Source: Fibrobacter sp. UWB15
GTDB taxonomy: Bacteria; Fibrobacterota; Fibrobacteria; Fibrobacterales; Fibrobacteraceae
Direction of reading: 5' to 3'
NCBI RefSeq assembly: GCF_900177705.1
Contig: NZ_FXBA01000012.1
Coordinates: 1-64,000 of the forward strand
Length of the DNA: 64,000 nucleotides
Shown: positions 16,977 to 24,834 of the stretch, piece by piece
How positions within the stretch are numbered: position 1 is the first letter of the stretch
Layout: each line of letters opens with the position of its first letter
Position numbers and translations under genes: made by a program
The notes under the pieces: model-generated
What the model was told of the DNA's origin: nothing
The model's input: only the letters and a program-made list of their open reading frames with translations
Databases searched by the model: none

Positions 16977-17239
16977 TATTCTTCTACCTTGCAAGTTTCG
17001 TCAATAATGGTTCTAAAAATGTTCTTGAACGATTCTGGAGGCAAGGGGCCATTCGCCTTTTTCGCCTTTTCGGCGACCACGTTCAAAACAGCCTCTTCGC
17101 GCGCAGCATCAAGCACGGGAAGTCCCTTTTGCTTCTTGATTTTACCAATTTCCACTGCAAAACTCGCCCTCTTGTTCAAAAGGGCAATCAGTTCATCGTT
17201 CAGTTCATCAATACGGTTGCGCCAGTCTTCAATATTCAT
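16976..17239 (-). CDS. Chorismate mutase, AroQ type
   Basis: 87 residues, the size of a stand-alone AroQ mutase, all helical. It rearranges chorismate to prephenate, the substrate of the enzyme encoded next. Seen: helix 1 with WRNRIDELNDELIALLNKRA (the Arg, Asp and later Arg/Lys of the active site), then VEIGKIKKQKGLPVLDAARE, where the second Lys and the R-E are expected catalytic or binding residues. First gene of the operon with tyrA, aroA-like and nadK; 35 bases separate it from the GH53 gene upstream, on the same strand. Confidence 0.93.
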   Translation of the reverse strand: MNIEDWRNRIDELNDELIALLNKRASFAVEIGKIKKQKGLPVLDAAREEAVLNVVAEKAKKANGPLPPESFKNIFRTIIDETCKVEE

Positions 17240-17274
17240 ACTTTGAATTTAGAAAAAAGGCTCAATGGTGTCGC

Positions 17275-18807
17275 TTAAAACTCCACCTTGTACTCGTCAA
17301 AAGCCTTCTTATTGGCCTTCATGTTCGGGCCATCCCAGTCAAAAAGCGCTGGCCCCCAGGCTCCACTCAAAGTAGGTTCCCAGAAAAAGGCGCCAATCCA
17401 GCGGTCTAGCCCGCGAACCATATCTACAGCCTTCTTGCGCGAGCCATCGTATGAATACGTGTTGTCCGATTCGCCGCCGTTGTATTCGGCCACAATGAAT
17501 TCCAAATTCGGATAAGTCGAAATCAAGTTTCTGAACAAACTATTCCACTTGTCCGGTTTGTCGTCACCGTAAGCGGTATACGCCGAAAATCCCATCACGT
17601 CGGCAGGAACTTTCTGGTTCTTGAAGATTTCATTCATCCACCAGTCGACCGTACTCGTCTTGCGAATGCTTTCGATATGAAGAACCGTCTTGATATTTTG
17701 CGACACCGCCTTGACGGCGCGAATGCCCGCCTTAAAGTACTTGCCCGCATTGGCCTTGCCGGCACTTGTACCCATATCACCATTGATTGCAGTAGATGCC
17801 TTGTCTACCCCGTTGCCCCAGCAATCCGTCTTGCTATTCGGCACATGAATCAAAATGCCCGGTGTAGTCTCGTTTCCGACTTGCACCATCTCCGGTGTCG
17901 CATTCACCTGCTTTAAGGAATTCAACAAGTCATAAGTATAATTGTATACGGAATCCGCCATCGCATCGGAACTTTTCACGTTGCGCCAGCGAGAGGGAAT
18001 AATCTGCTTGCCTGGATCGGCCCAGTTGTCGCTGTAATGAATGTCGAGCAAGAAGGCCATGCCCGCTGCCTTGATTTTTTGGGCGTAAGCGATAATGTGG
18101 TCCTTGTCGGCATAACTTTCGGCATCATGATCGCAGCCCGACGCCGCATAACCGTACTGCGCCTTCGGGCTCACAAAAGTCTTCAAGCGAATCGCATTGA
18201 ACCCGTGGTCTTTCAGGAGCGTAAAGATGTCTTTTTCGGAGCCGTCGACATCGTAGAACTTGGTACCCCAGCGCTCGTATTCCTGCACCGTCGAAATATC
18301 CGCGCCGTTATAGAAGCTAAAGTCAAGCGCAGGCCCCTTGCTCGAAGAAGAGGGCGGCACCATTCTAGAAGAAGATTCCGGAGGGGGTTCCATCTTGGAA
18401 GACGAAGAACGCGGCGGCCTCGAATCCGAAGACATATCGGGAACAATTCTCGACGAAGACGATTTTGGCGGTTCCACAGCCGAGGAATGTGACGATTCCA
18501 TTCCTGAAGAAGCACCCGGATCGACCTCAAGCGCCGATGAATTCGGAGTATCCGCTGTAGAAGAACTCAGGTAAGCAAGCGTATCCCCGCCTTGGGGCGG
18601 ATAAACTAAGACCTCATCAAACGGTGGCATATGAATGGTATCATAAATCGTATCGCGAACAGTTACCGCAGATGAATCGCGTTCATCATCTATGACTTCG
18701 TAGTCATATTCCGCAGCATTGTTAGATCCGTTATCGCAACCATTCACGACAAGTGCAAATAGCGTCGTAAAAGAGGCTAGACCAAATTTTCCCAATCGAA
18801 TTCCCAT
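17275..18807 (-). CDS. Lipoprotein endo-beta-1,4-galactanase, GH53
   Basis: 510 residues. Lipobox V-N-G-C near residue 24, then a long Ser/Pro/Glu-rich linker to about 165 with repeated S-S-S blocks, then a GH53 catalytic domain to the end. GH53 enzymes cut beta-1,4-galactan side chains of pectin. Seen: YNGADISTVQEYERWG, NAIRLKTFV, LDIHYSDNWADPGKQ, acid/base E313 in VQVGNET and nucleophile E441 in IVAEYNG. It is held on the cell surface or in the periplasm by lipid. Its stop is 35 bases before the chorismate mutase gene, but I infer no functional link. No other glycan enzyme lies beside it. Confidence 0.93.
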   Translation of the reverse strand: MGIRLGKFGLASFTTLFALVVNGCDNGSNNAAEYDYEVIDDERDSSAVTVRDTIYDTIHMPPFDEVLVYPPQGGDTLAYLSSSTADTPNSSALEVDPGASSGMESSHSSAVEPPKSSSSRIVPDMSSDSRPPRSSSSKMEPPPESSSRMVPPSSSSKGPALDFSFYNGADISTVQEYERWGTKFYDVDGSEKDIFTLLKDHGFNAIRLKTFVSPKAQYGYAASGCDHDAESYADKDHIIAYAQKIKAAGMAFLLDIHYSDNWADPGKQIIPSRWRNVKSSDAMADSVYNYTYDLLNSLKQVNATPEMVQVGNETTPGILIHVPNSKTDCWGNGVDKASTAINGDMGTSAGKANAGKYFKAGIRAVKAVSQNIKTVLHIESIRKTSTVDWWMNEIFKNQKVPADVMGFSAYTAYGDDKPDKWNSLFRNLISTYPNLEFIVAEYNGGESDNTYSYDGSRKKAVDMVRGLDRWIGAFFWEPTLSGAWGPALFDWDGPNMKANKKAFDEYKVEF

Positions 18808-18892
18808 GCTCCTAATCTATACAAAATGCCCCGAAAAATCAACAAACGAATTCTTTACACTAGGCCTTGCGCGGCAAAAAACTGTCCCACAA

Positions 18893-18923
18893 TACAGCAA
18901 AAGGCCCCGCAAAGCGGAGCCTT
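18893..18923 (-). terminator. Rho-independent terminator
   Basis: On the minus strand AGGCTCCGC (18922-18914) pairs with GCGGGGCCT (18910-18902), one G-T pair, loop TTT, followed by TTTTGCTG. It ends the transcript of the lipoprotein gene at 18966-19832. Confidence 0.8.
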
Positions 18924-18965
18924 TCGCTAAATTCAACAGACTGGGCTAAGCCCTATACCGTAAAA

Positions 18966-19832
18966 TTACTTGACCTGGAAGTAGTAGGTCTGGAGAGTCT
19001 TGCCATCCTGGGCGAGCTGAAGAATCTGCTTGCCAGACGGAAGAGTGCCAGTCACCTGGAACAGGTTTTCGGCCTTGTATTCCACATTCAGAGTCGTGCC
19101 CTTGGACTTGTCTACAAAGAGACCTGTCTTTTCGTCGGCGCCGAAGCCCTGGCAGTCGGAATGGTCAGCCACCTTGCCTTCCACAGCCGGGTAGGTAGTC
19201 GCAACTAGCGGAGAAGTCACGGAGCTTGCATTCACGTAGAACACGTTGAGTGCAACGTCCACGGCCAACGGAGCCGGGAGGCTAGAAACCTTGGCTGCGC
19301 CCTTATCGGCCTTCTTCTTTTTCTTCTTGTCAGCCTTCTTGCCCGGAACCTTGGCGGCATCGGTAGCAATCGGCATGGTCAAACGGTAACCGGCAACGGA
19401 TTCGCTGCAGCTTGTAGAATAGACAACCCACTGGTTATCAATCTTTTCAGGACCTTCGGTCGTACCGCTCTTGTAGAGACCCGGCTTGATCTGGTCGCTG
19501 TATTCGTACAGAGTCACAGAGAGGTTCGGGTTCTTTTCGTCGGTAGCAATCTTCTGCTGGCCGAGAATGTACTTGGAACGACGGGCCTTGATCAGGTATT
19601 CGCCAACGGGAACCTTTTCAAACTTGAACTTACCCTGCTGAAGTTCGCCCTTGTAGGGGTACTTCGGGTTCTGCGTACCGAAGATGGTAGAATCCATCCA
19701 AACGGTCGGCATTTCAATAGCCTTGCCAGTAAACGGATCGAGGACGACACCTTCGATAGTGCCAGTCTTCTGGCAACCGGTCATAGCCATAGCCACGAGA
19801 GCGGCTGCACCAATAAAGAGTTGCTTTTTCAT
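18966..19832 (-). CDS. Lipoprotein with carboxypeptidase-regulatory-like domain
   Basis: 288 residues from the ATG that begins MKKQLFIGAAALVAMAMTGC; fifteen extra open codons upstream are not part of a signal peptide. Lipobox M-T-G-C (Cys20). Residues 24-110 read as a beta-sandwich of the carboxypeptidase-regulatory type (GTIEGVVLDPFTGKAIEMPT ... FEKVPVGEYLIKARR), a fold common in Bacteroidetes/Fibrobacter surface proteins. A Lys-rich patch (KKADKKKKKKADKG) interrupts the middle. The C-terminal half is beta-rich and not recognised. It follows rpmE by 59 bases on the same strand and ends at a clear terminator. Envelope location sure, function unknown. Confidence 0.7.
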   Translation of the reverse strand: MKKQLFIGAAALVAMAMTGCQKTGTIEGVVLDPFTGKAIEMPTVWMDSTIFGTQNPKYPYKGELQQGKFKFEKVPVGEYLIKARRSKYILGQQKIATDEKNPNLSVTLYEYSDQIKPGLYKSGTTEGPEKIDNQWVVYSTSCSESVAGYRLTMPIATDAAKVPGKKADKKKKKKADKGAAKVSSLPAPLAVDVALNVFYVNASSVTSPLVATTYPAVEGKVADHSDCQGFGADEKTGLFVDKSKGTTLNVEYKAENLFQVTGTLPSGKQILQLAQDGKTLQTYYFQVK

Positions 19833-19891
19833 TTGAATCCTTTTGAAGAAAGGCCCCCTCTTTCCGAAGGGAGCCATTCATTTATCTGTAA

Positions 19892-20194
19892 TTATTCAGC
19901 GTCTTCAGCCTTGGCAGGAGCAGCCTTGCGGGTCTTACGCTTTGCACCAGTGATGTTGCCAGCAAAACGCTTGTTGAAGCGGTCGATACGGCCAGCCGTA
20001 TCCACGCGATGCTGCTTGCCCGTCCAGAACGGATGGGTATCAGCCGTAATTTCCAAGGAAATTACGCTATATTCAACACCATCGATAGTCTTCTTTTCGG
20101 CGGAAGACTTCGTGGAGCGGGTGATGTATTCTTTACCCGTATTCGCATCGACGAACACGACCGGTTGATAGTTAGGGTGGATACCTTCTTTCAT
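19892..20194 (-). CDS. rpmE2: 50S ribosomal protein L31, type B
   Basis: 100 residues from the ATG at 20194 with AGGAAG eight bases upstream; the frame is open further up but without ribosomal-protein character. It begins MKEGIHPNYQPVVFVDANTG, the typical bL31 start, has HPFWTGKQHRVDTAGRIDRF, and lacks the zinc Cys residues of type A, so it is type B, the form often used when zinc is scarce. The Lys/Ala/Glu tail (RKAAPAKAEDAE) is longer than in most homologues. Divergent from the lipoprotein gene at 20286. Confidence 0.96.
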   Translation of the reverse strand: MKEGIHPNYQPVVFVDANTGKEYITRSTKSSAEKKTIDGVEYSVISLEITADTHPFWTGKQHRVDTAGRIDRFNKRFAGNITGAKRKTRKAAPAKAEDAE

Positions 20195-20285
20195 TTTTAA
20201 ACTTCCTATGAAGTAGTTAGATTTTGAGAGCCTAAATTTAGAAGAATTTCGCCATTTTGGCAAGGGAAATAGTATTTTTGGGAAC

Positions 20286-20879
20286 ATGAATAGAATTTCT
20301 GTGGCATTTTTTACAATTATCCCTTCGCTTTTCATGGCCTGCGGGAACGACGCTCCCATGGCAAAAATCATCGTAACCGACCAGAAAATGCCGCTCACGG
20401 AATGGCCAGACAGTTCCTACATTGCCTCCCTCGACTCGATTTTGGCCCTAGAACCCATTAAAAAGGGCGCAGACACCGAAGCCAAAATCAACATGAACGT
20501 GTTTGAAGCCCCCGTTTTCAAGCTGCCGGGCTCTGTCACGGGCAAAAAAGACGCTACCCCGAAGGCGAACCACGCAGGCAAGTCCGCGGGGGCAAAACAG
20601 GCAAACACCCCCAAGGCCGACAATTCCGCCGAACTTTTTGCAGACCGGTTCGCGACAGCGCTTTCCAAGTTGCAGTCCGACCCCTCTAACGCAAGCCTGT
20701 ACAAGACCGTCACCGCAAACGACGGCGACGACCTGTTCAAGCTGTTAAAGCGTACCTACGGCGCCGGAGTCCAAGGACTCCCCCGCTTTTACGTGCTTTC
20801 GGCCCTGCAATCCGTAAACGCCGGAGTCATGCTAGAGCACTTGAACGCAGGCGACAAAGTCCGCGTTCCTAAGCTCTAG
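20286..20879 (+). CDS. Lipoprotein with LysM-like C-terminus
   Basis: 197 residues, lipobox F-M-A-C (Cys19). A middle linker rich in Lys, Ala and Asn (about 85-120) leads to a C-terminal region with the phrase VTANDGDDLFKLLKRTYG and the closing LNAGDKVRVPKL, which resemble the two ends of a LysM/tail-type peptidoglycan-binding repeat; this match is suggestive only. The ATG is close to a short AT-rich region shared with divergent rpmE, and no strong ribosome site is seen. A double-FISUMP lipoprotein gene follows after 28 bases, so the two may be co-transcribed. Envelope; function unknown. Confidence 0.6.
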   Translation: MNRISVAFFTIIPSLFMACGNDAPMAKIIVTDQKMPLTEWPDSSYIASLDSILALEPIKKGADTEAKINMNVFEAPVFKLPGSVTGKKDATPKANHAGKSAGAKQANTPKADNSAELFADRFATALSKLQSDPSNASLYKTVTANDGDDLFKLLKRTYGAGVQGLPRFYVLSALQSVNAGVMLEHLNAGDKVRVPKL

Positions 20880-20907
20880 GGGGTATTGACATTTTAAAGG
20901 AGAGAAC

Positions 20908-22512
20908 ATGAAAAAGATCTATTTATTGTCCCTACTGTTGGCCCTATTCGCTTGTTCCAATGAAGACACCATGGTACAAAAAGTAGACCTCGGGCAAGAC
21001 TCACCCAACGACCAGGAGATTTCGTCATCTTCCGAAACAGCTATAGAATCGTCATCCTCCAGGGAGGCTTCGACAATCGAGTCATCTTCTGACGCTCTCC
21101 CTGAATCTTCGTCGAAAGAACCGGAATCTTCATCCGAAGCACCGGAGTCCTCTGCAGCCGAGGCACCGGAATCTTCTAGCAGCGAACGCGTCGTTATCAA
21201 TTTCGATTCACTGCCAAGCTTTGTTGATGCAAGAGATTCTCAGTCTTACAAGTACATCACCATTGGCGAGCAAGTCTGGATGGCCGAAAATTTGCGCTAC
21301 CGCAAGGGATTCGATTCGTTGAACCATATCAACGACTGGTGCTACAACAACCATGACGACAGATGTGCCGATTACGGAGCCCTCTATACTTGGAGTGGCG
21401 CCATGAACGTAGACGAGAAATACAACACTGAACGCCTTTGGCGCAAGCGGCCAGACGCCCCTGTTCAAGGGATTTGTCCCGAAGGTTGGCACCTGCCCAC
21501 CACAAAAGATTTCGAGGTCCTGCAAAAATTAAGTGGCAACACGAATGCCTACGAAAAACTGCGCGCCCCCTATAGTTGGGAAAACGGTACCGTAGGCACA
21601 AACGAGGTAGGATTTTTCGCCGTCGGTTCAGGATATTTAGAGCACCGCACCCCCACTTTTACCGACAGTCTGAACATCACAGGTTTCTGGGCCGCTAGCG
21701 ACATTTCCTACGAAACGGCCGATGTCTTTGCAATTATCACACGAGTCATGTACCGTTCACCCACCAAGGACAAGCGAAACGGATACTCAGTCCGCTGCAT
21801 TAAGGGCGAAGGCGAAGTTCTCGACAGCAGCAACATCTATCACAAGCCCCTCTGGGACGATATGAAAGAGCGGATTGATTACGGTCTGTTAATCGACGAA
21901 CGAGACAATCATTTCTACAGAACCGTTAAAATCGGCGAACAGACCTGGATGGCAGAAAACCTGAACTACGACGGAAATTTCGGCGGATACTGCCAAGACG
22001 ACTTAGAAGAAAACTGCGACCTGTACGGAAGGCAATACTATTTCACGCAATTACTCGAAATAAGCAAGCCGACAGTCACGGTACACTATTACGGCGTCAA
22101 TTTGCCCGCACAGGGCGTTTGTCCCAATGGTTGGCATATTCCTGACTCCACGGAATGGAATACCTTGATCGCATTTGCAAAAAGCGCCCGCGGGAACGAA
22201 TTCCCCCATAATTTGGTTGCTAGGAAATCGTTCAGACGTATCAACGGAGCCCAAGACTCCGTCAGTTTCTGGGGGTACGACACTTACGGTTTCAGCATCT
22301 TCCCCTATTACAAGGCAAAATACTATTCAACCGGAGAATTCGGCATAGGCGCAGTATTTGCATCTAGCATCCAATACTCTGGCAGCATCAGCGGATACCA
22401 CTCCTACCAATTTTGGGCAACTCCTATATCTGAGGAAACAGGCGTTACGTTCGAAGCTATAGGCCGTTCCGTAAAAGATTTTGACGCCCATGTGCGCTGC
22501 ATCAAAAATTAG
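20908..22512 (+). CDS. Lipoprotein with two FISUMP domains
   Basis: 534 residues. Lipobox L-F-A-C (Cys16), a Ser/Glu-rich linker with repeated ESSS units to about residue 95, then two FISUMP domains in tandem: the first opens at DARDSQSYKYITIGEQVWM (about 109), the second at DERDNHFYRTVKIGEQTWM (about 330). Each has the GICPEGWHLP / GVCPNGWHIP block and ends in VRCIK. Several Cys in the domains suggest disulfides, as expected for an exported protein. AAAGGAGAG before the ATG is a good ribosome site. It ends at the strong terminator 22539-22568. Surface protein; the molecular role of FISUMP is not established. Confidence 0.9.
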   Translation: MKKIYLLSLLLALFACSNEDTMVQKVDLGQDSPNDQEISSSSETAIESSSSREASTIESSSDALPESSSKEPESSSEAPESSAAEAPESSSSERVVINFDSLPSFVDARDSQSYKYITIGEQVWMAENLRYRKGFDSLNHINDWCYNNHDDRCADYGALYTWSGAMNVDEKYNTERLWRKRPDAPVQGICPEGWHLPTTKDFEVLQKLSGNTNAYEKLRAPYSWENGTVGTNEVGFFAVGSGYLEHRTPTFTDSLNITGFWAASDISYETADVFAIITRVMYRSPTKDKRNGYSVRCIKGEGEVLDSSNIYHKPLWDDMKERIDYGLLIDERDNHFYRTVKIGEQTWMAENLNYDGNFGGYCQDDLEENCDLYGRQYYFTQLLEISKPTVTVHYYGVNLPAQGVCPNGWHIPDSTEWNTLIAFAKSARGNEFPHNLVARKSFRRINGAQDSVSFWGYDTYGFSIFPYYKAKYYSTGEFGIGAVFASSIQYSGSISGYHSYQFWATPISEETGVTFEAIGRSVKDFDAHVRCIKN

Positions 22513-22538
22513 TAAGCCGGACAAGTTCAAAATATGAG

Positions 22539-22568
22539 AAACGCTCCTGATTTCAGGAGCGTTTTTTA
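22539..22568. terminator. Strong bidirectional terminator
   Basis: AAACGCTCCTGA (22539-22550) and TCAGGAGCGTTT (22553-22564) form a perfect 12-bp stem with a 2-base centre, with T-runs on both strands. It serves the FISUMP lipoprotein on the plus strand and hisB on the minus strand. Confidence 0.92.
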
Positions 22569-22606
22569 GTTGAATTCGACGCAAAAGCCAATATGCAAAA
22601 ACGGAA

Positions 22607-23191
22607 CTAAAGCACGCCCTTGCTGCTCGGAATGCCCTTCACCGTGCGGCTCGGGGCAATCGCCATCGCCACGGCGCGAGCGAAAGCCTTGAAAATCGAT
22701 TCCAGGCAATGGTGATTGTCATTGCCGTAGAACAGTTCCACGTGCAAGTTCATGCGGGCGTTTTCACAAAGGCTCTTGAAGAAGTGTTCGAACATCGAAG
22801 CTTCGATTCCGCCTGCCATAGCAGCCGGCAGCTTCACGTTCCACACAAAACCAATGCGGTTGCTAAAGTCGATGCAAACACGGCTCAAAGCCTCGTCCAT
22901 CGGCACAAAGTAGAATCCGTAGCGTTCGATACCTTTCTTGTCGCCGAGGCATTCTACAAAAGCCTGGCCAAGCACAATGGCAATGTCTTCCATACTATGG
23001 TGCATATCCACATGGATATCACCCTTGCAAGTCAAATCCAGGTGGATTCCGCCATGAATTTGGAACAAATTAAGCATATGATCCAGAAAGCCGTTACCAG
23101 AATCAATCTTGCCCGGAGTGGAGTCATCCAGGTTAAGAGAAAGAGCGATATCGGTTTCGCCAGTCTTGCGAGTGAGATTTGTGCTACGCAT
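22607..23191 (-). CDS. hisB: Imidazoleglycerol-phosphate dehydratase
   Basis: 194 residues, the length of the monofunctional enzyme. It dehydrates imidazole glycerol phosphate to imidazole acetol phosphate, the sixth step in histidine synthesis, using Mn bound by paired His motifs. Seen: LDHMLNLFQIHGG, HHSMEDIAIVLG and DNHHCLESIFKAFARA, the two HHxxE-type metal sites. No other his gene is adjacent; instead it is last in a run with lptD, maf and a rodZ-like gene (9-base gap to the latter). Cytoplasmic. Confidence 0.97.
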   Translation of the reverse strand: MRSTNLTRKTGETDIALSLNLDDSTPGKIDSGNGFLDHMLNLFQIHGGIHLDLTCKGDIHVDMHHSMEDIAIVLGQAFVECLGDKKGIERYGFYFVPMDEALSRVCIDFSNRIGFVWNVKLPAAMAGGIEASMFEHFFKSLCENARMNLHVELFYGNDNHHCLESIFKAFARAVAMAIAPSRTVKGIPSSKGVL

Positions 23192-23200
23192 ATGGAGCCC

Positions 23201-24211
23201 TTACTTTACGATTCTGCCACCGTACACGCGGAAGCGCGTCACGCGGCCAAACTTCATTTCGGGCAGCGGAGTTTCCACGCCGTTCAAAAGCATCTTGGCA
23301 ATTGCCGTCGGATCGCCAATGGTCACGCAAAGGGTGTCGTTCGTATTATAAACCATGCGGACTCCGGCTCTAGAAATATTCGCTTCCTTCAGGAATTCGT
23401 TTGCATCTTCACGACGCTTGAGACCGACCCAAGAAAGAGATTCGCCGGAACCGATCAACACAAAATTCGTCTTGTTGGTTTTCGGAGCTTCTTTTTCTGC
23501 AACCTTTTCTTCCTTCTTGGATTCAGACGAAATGAAAATCGTTGCAGAAGCGGGCAAATCGGATTTCTTTACCGCTTCGTCGACAACAGCCTGGCTAACC
23601 GTAGCGTCAGCCTTCTTCGCAGAAGAATCCTTCGCCGAGGAATCCTTTGCAGCCGTAGAATCCACAGCCATGGAATCTACCGGAACCGCTTCAGCGCCAT
23701 CGGGAATTTCCTGAGTACCAACAGATTCTTCCTGAGCCACCGGAGTCTTTTCAGCCGGCTGGGAATCCTGAGCCTGCTTCATAGCGATGGATTCCAAATC
23801 CAGGAAATGAGAAGCGACTAGGAATGCCAGTACGAGAAAAACAATAACGACCGGAACGGCGTAGCTTTTCTTCTTGATTTCATCTTCTTTCAAGGGAGAA
23901 AGTTTGATTTTCTCAGAAGCCCTTGTTTCGAAAACAGGCCTAGAGGGGCCGCCACATTCGGCGCTATAGGCCCTAAGCATCTGTTCCACGTCCATATTGA
24001 GCTTATGGCCAATAGAACGCAGGTAACCGCGCACATAAGCGGCAACCGGGAAAGCTCTCCAATCACTGGCTTCAATAGCCTTCACATAGGAAACACCAAG
24101 CTTGATTTCATCAGAAAGTTGTTCAATAGTCATTCCGCGAGCGGCGCGGACTCTTGCAATAAAGTCACCCAACTTCTCTTCGGGCAGCATTTCTTCTGGC
24201 TGAATAGACAT
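23201..24211 (-). CDS. RodZ-like membrane protein with helix-turn-helix
   Basis: 336 residues from the ATG at 24211 whose A is the last base of the maf stop (TAATG); 25 more upstream codons are open but overlap maf and look like noise. Order: cytoplasmic HTH of the RodZ type (about 12-85, GMTIEQLSDEIKLGVSYVKA), one membrane helix (about 118-140), an Asp/Ser/Ala/Lys-rich periplasmic linker, and a C-terminal beta domain of DUF4115 type (SLSWVGLKRREDANEFLKEA). RodZ links MreB to the cell-wall elongation machinery at the inner membrane. No mre genes are nearby, so the call rests on architecture. Confidence 0.85.
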   Translation of the reverse strand: MSIQPEEMLPEEKLGDFIARVRAARGMTIEQLSDEIKLGVSYVKAIEASDWRAFPVAAYVRGYLRSIGHKLNMDVEQMLRAYSAECGGPSRPVFETRASEKIKLSPLKEDEIKKKSYAVPVVIVFLVLAFLVASHFLDLESIAMKQAQDSQPAEKTPVAQEESVGTQEIPDGAEAVPVDSMAVDSTAAKDSSAKDSSAKKADATVSQAVVDEAVKKSDLPASATIFISSESKKEEKVAEKEAPKTNKTNFVLIGSGESLSWVGLKRREDANEFLKEANISRAGVRMVYNTNDTLCVTIGDPTAIAKMLLNGVETPLPEMKFGRVTRFRVYGGRIVK

Positions 24212-24783
24212 TATACCTCTACCTTCAAATCTTCCAACATCCCGAGCATCCGTGCCACCGGCAAACCCACCACGTTGTAATAGCACCCCCGAATTTCCTT
24301 GATAAGCCTTGCACCACCGGTCTGAATTCCGTAAGCGCCAGCCTTATCCATCGGGTCCTTAGAATTTACATAATTTTCAAGCTCTTGTTTGGAGCAGTTT
24401 CTAAAAACGACCTCAGTTTCTTCACATTCCGCTTTGATAATTTGTCCGCCATGGGCAATGGCCACGCCGGTTATTACTTTGTGCGATCTTCCGTTAAGCT
24501 TTGTAAGCATTTCCAAAGCTTCTGCCTCGGTACGGGGCTTGCCCAGAGGCTTGCCGTCCAAGAAAACCAAAGTGTCAAAGCCCAGCACAATTTCGGAAGG
24601 CATCTTGCGCGAAACGGCAAGCGCCTTGATAGAAGCATTTTCTTTCGGGAATTCCAGCGGATCCTTGGCCGTCGGCTTTTCTTCTTCGTTCGAAACCACC
24701 ACTTCAAAATCAACGCCAATCAGCTGCAGAATTTCTCTGCGCCTCGGCGACCCACTCGCCAAAATCACTTTCGTTTTTCCCAT
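24211..24783 (-). CDS. maf: Maf-type nucleoside triphosphate pyrophosphatase
   Basis: 190 residues from MGKTKVILASGSPRRREILQ; nine upstream codons are open but the Maf family begins here. These enzymes hydrolyse non-canonical or modified NTPs (dTTP/UTP or m7GTP) to the monophosphate and are linked to division control. Seen: the SGSPRR loop, EIVLGFDTLVFLDGKPLGKP (with D in place of the usual A/C before T), and DKAGAYGIQTGGARLI. Overlaps the start of the rodZ-like gene by one base and follows lptD by 51 bases. Cytoplasmic. Confidence 0.93.
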   Translation of the reverse strand: MGKTKVILASGSPRRREILQLIGVDFEVVVSNEEEKPTAKDPLEFPKENASIKALAVSRKMPSEIVLGFDTLVFLDGKPLGKPRTEAEALEMLTKLNGRSHKVITGVAIAHGGQIIKAECEETEVVFRNCSKQELENYVNSKDPMDKAGAYGIQTGGARLIKEIRGCYYNVVGLPVARMLGMLEDLKVEV

Positions 24784-24834
24784 GATAGCATCCTTTTTTA
24801 CACTGCTCAAAGCACCGCAGGTGCGCCCTCATCG

